DNA of 64,000 nucleotides. Origin: Candidatus Peregrinibacteria bacterium CG10_big_fil_rev_8_21_14_0_10_55_24 (GTDB lineage: Bacteria > Patescibacteriota > Gracilibacteria > Peribacterales > Peribacteraceae). The translations under genes were made by a program, and so were the position numbers. The stretch is taken from the NCBI GenBank assembly GCA_002772745.1, contig PFDV01000005.1, forward strand, positions 1 through 64,000, given 5' to 3'. Below, in pieces: positions 27,888 through 35,155 of the stretch (position 1 is its first letter; the number at the start of each line of letters is the position of its first letter). The notes beneath the pieces are model-generated. The model worked only from the letters and a program-made list of their open reading frames with translations, ran no database searches and was not told the DNA's origin.

Positions 27888-27941
27888 ATGATATTCGATG
27901 ATGAGAAACAGGGTGGATGCTGCGGTGGTTGTTGCTCGTAA
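27888..27941 (+). CDS. CIRCE-controlled 17-residue Cys-rich peptide
   Basis: A 17-codon ORF directly downstream of the CIRCE promoter: MIFDDEKQGGCCGGCCS, stop TAA. CC-GG-CC is a plausible soft-metal or redox site. It is the only forward ORF starting with ATG between the promoter and the terminator at 27968-27999 that ends before the hairpin. The PyrK N-terminus just upstream has a similar CC-x2-C. No Shine-Dalgarno; leader about 25 nt. It is short, so coding is unproven; the transcript could also act as RNA. Confidence 0.5.
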   Translation: MIFDDEKQGGCCGGCCS

Positions 27942-27967
27942 AGAGCTCTCCTCCCCGGTCCATCAGG

Positions 27968-27999
27968 AAGGGGCGCCGCAGAGCGGTCGCCTCTTTTTT
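27968..27999 (+). terminator. Terminator of the CIRCE transcript
   Basis: GGCGCCGC-aga-GCGGTCGCC (one bulged base), followed by TCTTTTTT. It closes a transcript of about 140 nt begun at the CIRCE promoter. Confidence 0.75.
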
Positions 28000-28339
28000 A
28001 GCAAATGCGGATGCAGAGCAACCGTTCTATGGCGTCTCCCTCGCGCATCTCACGTTCCCTGCGGGCGATGACGATACGCGCATGGACGTAGATCGCCACG
28101 ATGATTGCCAGTGCTCCCACGAGGAGCGCGATGGCGCTGCCCGTGGTCGGCGCAATCGCCGGGGCGCTGCCGTGCATCGTCTCCAATGCGGACATGAGGT
28201 CAGGGGGTTCAGCGATGGTGGAGGCCCCCTCAATGCTGGTCATCTGTGCGGAGAGCAGGGAGCCGCGGATACCAACGAGACTGATGAGGACCCCCATGCC
28301 GATGACGGAGAGTGCCCTGCGTTTTTGTGTGGTGTGCAT
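27998..28339 (-). CDS. Small membrane protein
   Basis: A 113-residue protein with two hydrophobic segments (about 11-31, LSVIGMGVLISLVGIRGSLLS, and 68-86, SAIALLVGALAIIVAIYVH) and a basic C-terminus. Not recognised. TATAAT (minus strand, 28353-28348) ends 8 nt before ATG 28339, supporting both the start and a near-leaderless mRNA. Its stop overlaps the T-run of the convergent terminator. Confidence 0.6.
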   Translation of the reverse strand: MHTTQKRRALSVIGMGVLISLVGIRGSLLSAQMTSIEGASTIAEPPDLMSALETMHGSAPAIAPTTGSAIALLVGALAIIVAIYVHARIVIARREREMREGDAIERLLCIRIC

Positions 28340-28430
28340 TTCTTCTCATTATAGCACTTCTCAAACTTTTTTGCCAGCCTGCGCTGGATTCATGTGCTGA
28401 GCTTCGGTACCGTTTGTCGCGGTTCTTTAC

Positions 28431-28470
28431 TCCTTTGGCCCCGTCGTCCTTCGACTGCGCTCAGGACGAC
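28431..28470. repeat. Partial copy of tRNA-Glu 5' end joined to a REP-like palindrome
   Basis: 28431-28448 (tcctttggccccgtcgtc) repeats 28516-28533 with one mismatch; the latter is the upstream flank plus the first 12 bases of tRNA-Glu(TTC). The copy runs into a perfect palindrome with arms GTCGTCCT/AGGACGAC (28443-28470) and inner ttcgactgcgctc, the same motif class as 963-1000. Confidence 0.5.
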
Positions 28471-28521
28471 TCCCTGTACATCACTGCTCCTTTTGTTTCT
28501 TTTTGTCTCGCTCATTCCTCT

Positions 28522-28596
28522 GGCCCCGTCGTCTAACGGTTAGGACGCAAGGTTTTCAACCTTGTAACGCGGGTTCGACTCCCGCCGGGGCTGCCA
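28522..28596 (+). tRNA. tRNA-Glu (TTC)
   Basis: A 75-nt cloverleaf. Acceptor GGCCCCG/CGGGGCT, anticodon stem CAAGG/CCTTG with loop TTTTCAA (anticodon TTC, Glu GAA), T arm GCGGG-TTCGACT-CCCGC, CCA encoded at 28594-28596. Confidence 0.95.
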
Positions 28597-28608
28597 CGAA
28601 GTATGCTT

Positions 28609-28632
28609 CAAACACCCTTTCGGGGTGTTTTC
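28609..28632 (+). terminator. Terminator after tRNA-Glu(TTC)
   Basis: AAACACCC-ttt(c)-GGGGTGTTTT hairpin starting 13 nt after the tRNA CCA. The following 28633-28727 holds nested inverted words (gcaacttc/gaagttgc, gtatgcttc/gaagcatac). Confidence 0.65.
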
Positions 28633-28727
28633 AGCAACTTCATGGCAGGCCAACTAGAATACCGTTCGAAGCATACTGAGTGTCCTGAAGTTGCGCGCAG
28701 CGCATACTTCGGGGCACACTTCTTGCA

Positions 28728-29012
28728 ATGTACTTTGTCTATGTTCTGCGGAGTACGAAGGATGCTCAGCTCTATGTCGGCTACACGACAAATCTGAAGC
28801 AACGTGTTGCTACGCACAACAAGGGAAGTGTACTTTCAACAAAGTCACGGAGGCCATGGAGGTTGGTCTTCGCTGAATTGTATTGTGATCAAAAGGATGC
28901 ACTTCGTCGTGAGAAATACTTTAAAACCACAGCGGGCAAGAACGCATTGAGGCACATGTTGCGGAGTACATTGAAGACAAGCGGAATGGAATCAACAGCG
29001 TGCTTTAGTTAA
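28728..29012 (+). CDS. GIY-YIG nuclease family protein (YhbQ/URI-like)
   Basis: A 94-residue stand-alone GIY-YIG domain: MYFVYVLRS, LYVGYTTNLKQRVATHNKG and WRLVFAEL, then DALRREKYFKTTAGKNALRH with the conserved REKYFK motif. Members occur in many CPR genomes; the cellular role is unclear. Its last 4 bp overlap the convergent symporter gene. Confidence 0.88.
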   Translation: MYFVYVLRSTKDAQLYVGYTTNLKQRVATHNKGSVLSTKSRRPWRLVFAELYCDQKDALRREKYFKTTAGKNALRHMLRSTLKTSGMESTACFS

Positions 29013-30439
29013 CGTCGCTTCGGAAACAATACGCAACAAGCAGTGCTGACTGCGATAATGAATAGTGAAGAACCGACGATCCACACCGGTCTGTCGAGAA
29101 TATTGCTCGTGACGAATAACGGCACGCCGATGACGAACGCGATCAGGATACCCCAGAACACACCACGAGCGTCCAACCTGTTCCAGTAGAGGCTCAGGAC
29201 CGTCGGCACTACCACGCACGCCGCAACGGTATTAAAGATCCACCAGAGGTGCTTGAGGCCGAAGCCAGGAATGGTCTCTGCTGCAATCGCCACAAGGAAT
29301 CCAAGAACCGTGATTCCAAGCATTGCCGCGCGCGAATGGGTGATCCCTTTCGTATCGTCTTCCGTTTTACGAACCACGTCCGTAACCCACAGAGAGCTTG
29401 CCGCATTCAGGCCAGAGTCGAGAGTGGAATACAGTGCGCTGAGGAGCATGACAGCGAAGATCGTGAGTGCACTGGCAGGCAGGAGCTTGCTCACTGTCGC
29501 AAGGCCGATCATGGATATGTCTGTGCCTTCAGGGAGGGAGATGTCCAATGTCTCATTTGCCGCGAGGAATCCGAGTGCCGAAAGAGCCAGGGGGATGATG
29601 CCGAACATAAGTGCACCGAAGAGGAACGACGGTACAAGATTCTTTTTCTTTATGGCGAACGTGCGTTGCCAGTACTGCTGGTCGGAGATGGCACCGGAAA
29701 TGAGTCCAATGGAGGTGACGATGCCGAAAGAGAATGCCACGGAGGGATCAAAAATATTCTTGAATTGTCCTGTAGCGCCGCCGAACCCTTGCTGCATAAC
29801 GCTCCATCCGCCCGCCGCTGAGATCGTCCACGGCACCACGATAACTACACCCAATACAATCAGGATGAATTGCACGAAGTCCGTGACAATCGAGGATTCG
29901 AGGCCGGAGATAGATGAGTAGATCAGCACTGTTGCAGCCATGATGAGCATCGCATGTACGAACGGGACACTGGTAAGAAGGGAGACAAGATGCCCGCCCG
30001 CAAACAGCTGCACGGCCACCGCCATGAGCTGGTAGAAGAAATACGGGAAGAGATACATCCGGTGCACACCCTCACTTTGCAAACGGTATTGAATCCACTG
30101 TGGGAGCGTATAGCCATTGGGGAAGAGCTCGCGGATGCGCGGCGCGAAGAAGATGTACAGCAGGAGGGCAATGATGTTCGGAGCCGTGAACCAGAAAATT
30201 CCTGCCAGTCCCTGTTGGTAGGCAGATTGCACGGACACGAAGAGCGCCGGTGCCCAGATCCACGAAGCTGCGATGCTCACCGCACCGAGCCACCAGCTTA
30301 CATCCCGCTCCGCGACGAGGAACCCCTGAATGGTGCGGTACCGCTTCCAGCGAGCGAAGACATAGGTGACAGCAATCATGAAGATGCCAAAGATCAACAG
30401 AATTCCGTAACCCAGGGCGGGTGGGGTGATAGTATTCAT
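29009..30439 (-). CDS. Sodium:solute symporter (SSS family)
   Basis: A 476-residue transporter with about 13 membrane helices of the LeuT-like SSS family. Family marks are FLVAERDVSWWLGAVSIAASWIWAPALF near the N-terminus, SSISGLESSIVTDFVQ, and LSALYSTLDSGLNAASSLWVTDVV. The substrate is not predictable; the SIAASWI region recalls urea and amino acid carriers. ATG 30439 is preferred to 30448, which lies inside the palindrome ACACATAATGTGT. A TrmB-type regulator is divergent, 86 bp away, and probably controls it. Confidence 0.9.
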   Translation of the reverse strand: MNTITPPALGYGILLIFGIFMIAVTYVFARWKRYRTIQGFLVAERDVSWWLGAVSIAASWIWAPALFVSVQSAYQQGLAGIFWFTAPNIIALLLYIFFAPRIRELFPNGYTLPQWIQYRLQSEGVHRMYLFPYFFYQLMAVAVQLFAGGHLVSLLTSVPFVHAMLIMAATVLIYSSISGLESSIVTDFVQFILIVLGVVIVVPWTISAAGGWSVMQQGFGGATGQFKNIFDPSVAFSFGIVTSIGLISGAISDQQYWQRTFAIKKKNLVPSFLFGALMFGIIPLALSALGFLAANETLDISLPEGTDISMIGLATVSKLLPASALTIFAVMLLSALYSTLDSGLNAASSLWVTDVVRKTEDDTKGITHSRAAMLGITVLGFLVAIAAETIPGFGLKHLWWIFNTVAACVVVPTVLSLYWNRLDARGVFWGILIAFVIGVPLFVTSNILDRPVWIVGSSLFIIAVSTACCVLFPKRR

Positions 30440-30525
30440 AATACACATAATGTGTTTTATTTATATTGAGTGGCCAATACCACCAATGGGTGTTATCTAC
30501 CACCACATTGTGATATACTGGTGAT
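30440..30525. promoter_or_regulatory. Divergent control region, symporter / TrmB regulator
   Basis: Contains a perfect-arm palindrome ACACAT-a-ATGTGT (30443-30455) next to the symporter start and an imperfect palindrome ACCACCAATGGGTGTT (30479-30494) upstream of the regulator. TATACT (30514-30519) ends 6 nt before the regulator ATG. Either palindrome may be the TrmB operator. Confidence 0.45.
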
Positions 30526-31281
30526 ATGCATACGGAATTACTGCAAGAACTGGGCATGAGCCCAAACGAAGCAAAGATATACGAAGCACTCATTACCTAT
30601 GGTGGATCCACCGTTTCCACCATCTCACTGCGGTCAAAAGTCCATCGCAGGAATGCATATGACAGCGTACATCGACTCATGGAAAAGGGGTTAATCTACG
30701 AGGTGTTCTCCGAAGGGGAAACAACGTACGAGGCAGTGGAACCACACAAGCTCATGGAATTGGTCAAAGAAAAAGAGAAGCGTTTGGAAGGTGCCATGCC
30801 CTCGATGCAAACTCTCTTTGAAAAACACAAAACTCCACAACGGGCATATATGTACAAAGGAGTGGAAGGCATGAAAAACTACCTTCGTGAAGCATTGCGG
30901 GCAGGAGAAGACATGTACGAATTTGGTGCCAAAGGTGGTTGGTTTGACCCCCGCATGGCGACATTCATCGAATGGTTCTTAAAGGAAGCTCGCAAGAAAC
31001 ATATGCGTTTTTACCATATTTTTGATCATGAGGTGAAGGACAAAATGCCGCACATATTCAAAGCAGTCGGCACACAGTGCAAATTTACCCATCCGCAATA
31101 CTCATCGGAATCAGCAATCGAGGTGTATGGCGATCGCGTGGTGACGTTCACTGGTCTGGGGTTGGGCAAATTGGAAGACGACCTCACCATTTTTGTCATC
31201 GTAAGCCCCAAACTTGCTGAGAGCTACCGCACCTGGTGGCAGTTTATGTGGGATGCCTTACCAGAAGAGAACAGTCGGTAG
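30526..31281 (+). CDS. TrmB-family transcriptional regulator
   Basis: A 251-residue protein with an N-terminal winged helix (MHTELLQELGMSPNEAKIYEALITYGGSTVSTISLRSKVHR..., about 1-70) typical of TrmB regulators. A short coiled coil (KLMELVKEKEKRLEGAM) and a C-terminal effector domain (YMYKGVEGMKNYLREAL, EFGAKGGW) follow. TrmB proteins are sugar-responsive regulators best known from archaea. It is divergent from the SSS symporter, so it probably senses or controls that solute (inference). Confidence 0.85.
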   Translation: MHTELLQELGMSPNEAKIYEALITYGGSTVSTISLRSKVHRRNAYDSVHRLMEKGLIYEVFSEGETTYEAVEPHKLMELVKEKEKRLEGAMPSMQTLFEKHKTPQRAYMYKGVEGMKNYLREALRAGEDMYEFGAKGGWFDPRMATFIEWFLKEARKKHMRFYHIFDHEVKDKMPHIFKAVGTQCKFTHPQYSSESAIEVYGDRVVTFTGLGLGKLEDDLTIFVIVSPKLAESYRTWWQFMWDALPEENSR

Positions 31282-31550
31282 TGATTTCCGAATCATCGCA
31301 TTACAACAGTTGCCTGCCTGGAAAAGTCTTCGGGCTGCCACTCGACTCGGCCACTTCGTGGCCTCGCTCGTGGCCTGCGCTTCGCTTTGGCCTTCCTCTG
31401 ATTGGCCGAAGCGGTGGCCCAAGCAAGTGAGCAAAGCTAGCGCCGAGGGGCTAACTCCATGGGCCCCTCATTTCTACCGCATAACCACCCCACAATTTTT
31501 GCGTGCGTTCCAGAGTGTTCTTAAGGGTATGACGCTAGAGTGTTTGCTCT
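31282..31550. other. Non-coding interval
   Basis: 269 bp without a convincing ORF. It is rich in GGCC-containing inverted words (ggccacttcgtggcc) and has a weak hairpin GAGGGGC/GCCCCTC near 31453-31478. TAGAGT (31536-31541) ends 9 nt before the next start. No RNA family recognised. Confidence 0.4.
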
Positions 31551-33053
31551 ATGCGACGACTGTACCTTTTCCTCAGTGTCCTCTGTCTCACTGCCTGCAC
31601 GGTTGCTGAGCCGCATTCTTCTCAGGTGTTCCCCACGGTTCCGGGGGATGCAATCGAGGAATCCGCTACGTTGGAGCAGGTTCCCGCTGAACTTTCGGTG
31701 GAGTACTTCGCGCACATGCGCTTGAGTGGCACGGGGTTGACGTTGACGGGTGTTCTTGCCGACGAGCCTCTCTACACGCGCTACTCCATCACGTACCAGA
31801 GCAACGGTCTCATGATCAGCGGGATCATGAATATTCCAAAAGGGGACGGGCCGTTTCCGCTCGTTGTCCTCAACCACGGATACATCGCGCCGAACGTTTA
31901 CACGAACGGACGCGGGCTTAAGCGTGAGCAGGATTACTTGGCACGCAACGGATTCGCTGTCATCCATTCGGATTACCGCGGACACGCGTCCTCGGATCCC
32001 AGTCCCGACGAGCGCATGGTGTACGACGCGGGTCTTGAGTACAGCATGGACAGCGCCAATGCCATCAGCGCCGTGCGCGCCGCCAATCTTCCTACGGTAG
32101 ATGCCGGCAGGGTGGGGATGCTGGGGCATTCGCTGGGTGGCGGCGTGACACTCAACATCGCCGTTGCACGTCCTGATCTGGTGGATGCCGTCATCCTCTA
32201 CGCGCCCGTTCACAGCAACGCGTGGGAGAACTTCCTGCGCTGGAGGGATGAGCGCGAAGAAGGAGACCGTACGCGCGCACTCCTCAAGACGCGCGAAGAG
32301 AATCCCGATGCGTGGAACGCGCTCTCGTCATTGACGCACCTCGCGGACATTGACGATCCCATTCTGCTCTTCCATGGTTCTGCCGACGAGAGCGTTCCTA
32401 AGGAGTGGTCGGATTTCCTGGCGGAGCGGCTCAAGGTGTACGGCAAGGAAGTTACCTACGTGGAGTACGAGGGGGAGCACCATGAGTTCATCCGGCGTTG
32501 GGACGACTTCATGGAGCGCTCTGTGGATTTCTTGCACATGCATCTTGCAGGGGAACAGTGGGTCGCTCCCCTGGATGCAGTTTACGATCGCGTGAGCAAG
32601 AAGCCGTTTGGCATCTTCATCACACCTCAGGATTCCCCCGTGGAACCGGAGCGCTTCACTGGGTACCACACGGGCGCGGATTTTGAGGTACGTCCCGGCG
32701 AGGAGGAAGGAACAGTGGGCGTCCGCGCAGTTTGCTCGGGCGAGATCATTTTTAAGGATTGGGTCCGGGGGTACGGTGGCGTGGTCATCCAGCAGTGCAC
32801 GCGGGGCGGCGAGCCTGTCACGGTGCTCTACGGGCACCTCGACATTGCATCCGTCACGTTGCCGCTCCTCCATACGCTGCGTTCCGGCGATCCTCTGGGG
32901 ACGTTGGGCGAGGGACACACCGAGGAGACGGACGGCGAGCGCAAGCACCTGCACCTCGCGGTCCATCCGGGTACGGTGATCGAACTGCGCGGATACGTAC
33001 AGGGAGAGCAGGAGCTCGCTGCGTGGGTGGATCCGATGCCGCTCCTCCGGTAA
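31551..33053 (+). CDS. Lipoprotein fusing an alpha/beta hydrolase and an M23-like domain
   Basis: A 500-residue lipoprotein: signal peptide with lipobox LTAC (Cys16). Then a dienelactone-hydrolase/prolyl-oligopeptidase-type alpha/beta hydrolase (about 85-335) with VVLNHGY, DYRGHASSD, nucleophile elbow GHSLGG (near 193), HGSADESVP and GEHHEF, giving a full Ser-Asp-His set. The C-terminal 130 residues read as an M23/LytM peptidase fold: YHTGADFEV, GYGGVVIQQC, VLYGHLD and KHLHLAVH. The H-x3-D and HxH zinc ligands are present. The combination suggests cell-envelope processing (inference). Confidence 0.82.
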   Translation: MRRLYLFLSVLCLTACTVAEPHSSQVFPTVPGDAIEESATLEQVPAELSVEYFAHMRLSGTGLTLTGVLADEPLYTRYSITYQSNGLMISGIMNIPKGDGPFPLVVLNHGYIAPNVYTNGRGLKREQDYLARNGFAVIHSDYRGHASSDPSPDERMVYDAGLEYSMDSANAISAVRAANLPTVDAGRVGMLGHSLGGGVTLNIAVARPDLVDAVILYAPVHSNAWENFLRWRDEREEGDRTRALLKTREENPDAWNALSSLTHLADIDDPILLFHGSADESVPKEWSDFLAERLKVYGKEVTYVEYEGEHHEFIRRWDDFMERSVDFLHMHLAGEQWVAPLDAVYDRVSKKPFGIFITPQDSPVEPERFTGYHTGADFEVRPGEEEGTVGVRAVCSGEIIFKDWVRGYGGVVIQQCTRGGEPVTVLYGHLDIASVTLPLLHTLRSGDPLGTLGEGHTEETDGERKHLHLAVHPGTVIELRGYVQGEQELAAWVDPMPLLR

Positions 33054-33076
33054 CGATATCCTGTACACTATCTTCC

Positions 33077-33790
33077 ATGACGATCAGCGTCGTCGTTCCT
33101 GCCTACAACGAGGAGGGGTACCTCTGCGATTGTCTTCGCTTGCTCACGCAGTATCGCACGCCGGATGTCTGCGAGATCATTGTGGTGGATAACGCCAGTA
33201 CGGATACCACTGCACAGGTGGCATCCTCATTCTCCGGCGTGCGCGTGGTCCATGAATCACGCAAGGGACTCACGCAGGCACGCCAAACGGGGCTCCAGAG
33301 CGCGCATGGCGATCTTGTTGCTTATGTCGATGCCGATACGCATATTCCTGCACACTGGTTTTGCAGCATCTCCCGGGAATTCGCTCTCCATCCGAATATG
33401 GTGTGTTTGAGCGGCCCATATACGTTCTACGATCTCCCGCTCCCGCAGCGCATGGCCTCATACGTCTTCTGGCGTGCCCTTGCTCTCCCTGTCTACCACT
33501 GCGTGGGGTACATGGTGGTAGGGGGGAACTTCGCGGCAAAGCGCTCCGCCCTCGAGAGCATCGGAGGTTTTGACTCCTCCATTGCGTTCTATGGAGAAGA
33601 TACCGACATCGCCCGGCGGCTCTCCGCCTGTGGTACGGTCGTGTTCCGTCCAGCGTTCTGTGTCCAGAGCTCCGGTCGCAGATTCTCTTCGCATGGCATC
33701 GTACGCATTGGAGGAACCTACATGCTCAACTACCTCTCCGAGGTTTTCCTGCATCGGCCCTTCACGCGGCATTACGAAGATATCCGTTGA
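33077..33790 (+). CDS. GT2 family glycosyltransferase
   Basis: A 237-residue family 2 glycosyltransferase: ISVVVPAYNEEGYL, IIVVDNASTDTT, GLTQARQTGL, VAYVDADTHIP (DxD-like) and GGNFAAKRSALESIGGFDSSIAFYGEDTDIARRL. No membrane segment except a hydrophobic patch near 125-145. TACACT (33064-33069) ends 7 nt before ATG 33077. The 3' end overlaps the convergent transporter gene by 19 bp. Confidence 0.88.
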   Translation: MTISVVVPAYNEEGYLCDCLRLLTQYRTPDVCEIIVVDNASTDTTAQVASSFSGVRVVHESRKGLTQARQTGLQSAHGDLVAYVDADTHIPAHWFCSISREFALHPNMVCLSGPYTFYDLPLPQRMASYVFWRALALPVYHCVGYMVVGGNFAAKRSALESIGGFDSSIAFYGEDTDIARRLSACGTVVFRPAFCVQSSGRRFSSHGIVRIGGTYMLNYLSEVFLHRPFTRHYEDIR

Positions 33791-34407
33791 TCGTTGTTCT
33801 TCCCACGCAACCACGCGACCCCCAGGTACACGAAGGGCGTATCCAGCAGAGCGAACGCGAGCTTGAAAAGGTAGTAGGGGATGGCGAGTTCGATGATGAA
33901 TCCGAACGTGAACTTCGGTGTCATGTGGTAGAACGCGATCATCATGAAAACGAACGTGTCGATGGCTTGCGAAACCCACGTGGACAGGTTGTTGCGCAGC
34001 CACAGGTACTTGCCCCTTGTGCGCTCCTTCCAGAACGCGAACGACCACATGTCATGGAGCTGTGCGAGGACGAAGGCGACCACGCTCGCTGCCATAATGC
34101 GCATGGAAGATGCGAAGATAATGGTGTATTCGGCGTTGTAGGGGAACCGTGCGTTGGGCTCCAGCCACACGAAGAACCCCGTGAAGAAGAACATGGCGAT
34201 AATTGCAAGAACGCCGCTTGCAATGAAGTGCTTCACCACCTCCTTGCCGTACACTTCCTCCACGATGTCAGTGATCAGGAACGTGAGGGGCACCAGGAAG
34301 ATTCCCACGGAGACGGAGATTCCCGCGAGCGTGGTGATCTTGTTCCCCAGAAGGTTCATCCCGATGAGAATGCCCACGAAGAGGCCCAGGAGGATGTGCA
34401 GCTTCAT
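33772..34407 (-). CDS. Queuosine precursor transporter (YhhQ/VUT family)
   Basis: A 211-residue membrane protein with about six helices and VUT/DUF165 family marks: GNKITTLAGISVSVGIFLVPLTFLITDIVEEVYGKEV, SSMRIMAASVVAFVLAQLHDMWSF and LRNNLSTWVSQAIDTFVFMMIAF. Family members import queuosine precursors (preQ0/preQ1) or related purine analogues. ATG 34407 starts the first helix; the longer frame adds 12 unlikely residues. Confidence 0.88.
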   Translation of the reverse strand: MKLHILLGLFVGILIGMNLLGNKITTLAGISVSVGIFLVPLTFLITDIVEEVYGKEVVKHFIASGVLAIIAMFFFTGFFVWLEPNARFPYNAEYTIIFASSMRIMAASVVAFVLAQLHDMWSFAFWKERTRGKYLWLRNNLSTWVSQAIDTFVFMMIAFYHMTPKFTFGFIIELAIPYYLFKLAFALLDTPFVYLGVAWLRGKNNDQRISS

Positions 34408-34594
34408 GCTGCAGGGGGAAGAGGGGTGCAATTGGCTCATCAATCAAAGGGGGGAGATGACCCGTCCACGGTACAGGCGCTGTTGCAGTTGAGCAATTCT
34501 CTGTCTTGATAAATCTTAACACTCCATAATTGATGGATATTGTCCATAGAGTGGACTTTACCACCCACTCCGGAGGGGTTAGGGTTTCCCTCCT

Positions 34595-35029
34595 ATGCGT
34601 ATTCCCCTGCTCGTTACCACCGGCCTCCTTACCCTCTGTGTGTTCCTTCCTGCGCAGGCGGATGCGGCTTCTCCCTACTGCGCAGAGCGTATTTGCCACT
34701 CCTATGACAGCAATGGTGCGTGCAATAACTACACGTGTGTCAGCGACTACGGCTACGGCTACTCCCGCGATTACCGTTATGAGAATAGGAATAGCTACTG
34801 CGAGCCGTACCGTACGGGCTGGAGCTACTACGATGACTGTTCTTCCCGTTCGTACCGCACCTCCGATTCCTACTCTACTTCCCGACGTTACTACTACGAC
34901 GGTGTCTATAACGTGCGTTACCCAACGTCGTACTCCTCACGGGGCTACTATTACGATTACGGTACGTACTGGGATGGCCGCCGTGATGTGCTCTACGCGC
35001 CGAGCGCGGGGTACTATTACCGCGATTGA
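34595..35029 (+). CDS. Secreted Tyr/Ser/Arg-rich low-complexity protein
   Basis: A 144-residue protein with a Sec signal peptide (MRIPLLVTTGLLTLCVFLPA, cleavage near ADA). The mature chain has six Cys in its first half and is dominated by Tyr, Ser, Arg and Asp (RRYYYDGVYNVRYP, RGYYYDYGTYWDG). It may form an extracellular adhesive or structural element; no domain is known. TTTACC-N17-TAGGGT (34557-34585) ends 9 nt before ATG 34595. A terminator follows. Confidence 0.65.
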   Translation: MRIPLLVTTGLLTLCVFLPAQADAASPYCAERICHSYDSNGACNNYTCVSDYGYGYSRDYRYENRNSYCEPYRTGWSYYDDCSSRSYRTSDSYSTSRRYYYDGVYNVRYPTSYSSRGYYYDYGTYWDGRRDVLYAPSAGYYYRD

Positions 35030-35048
35030 GCGCCACAGTTTGCCTACA

Positions 35049-35075
35049 CAACGCCCCCGTAGGGGGGCGTTTTCT
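35049..35075 (+). terminator. Intrinsic terminator
   Basis: AACGCCCCC-gta-GGGGGGCGTT followed by TTC, 20 nt after the stop at 35029. Confidence 0.75.
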
Positions 35076-35155
35076 TGCAGCGTCTTCGCAGGAATCACAG
35101 GAGACAAGGGAGGTGTTTTGCTGTATAATGCAGAGAAAAAGCCACATCTCTCTCC

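Noticed and set aside
30440..30448. ATG 30448 as the start of the SSS symporter
   Set aside because: It lies inside the palindrome ACACATAATGTGT; ATG 30439 gives a normal N-terminus.
31282..31550. Structured RNA gene (for example tmRNA, RNase P or 6S) in the 269-bp gap
   Set aside because: Inverted GGCC-rich words are present, but I find no conserved core of any known RNA.
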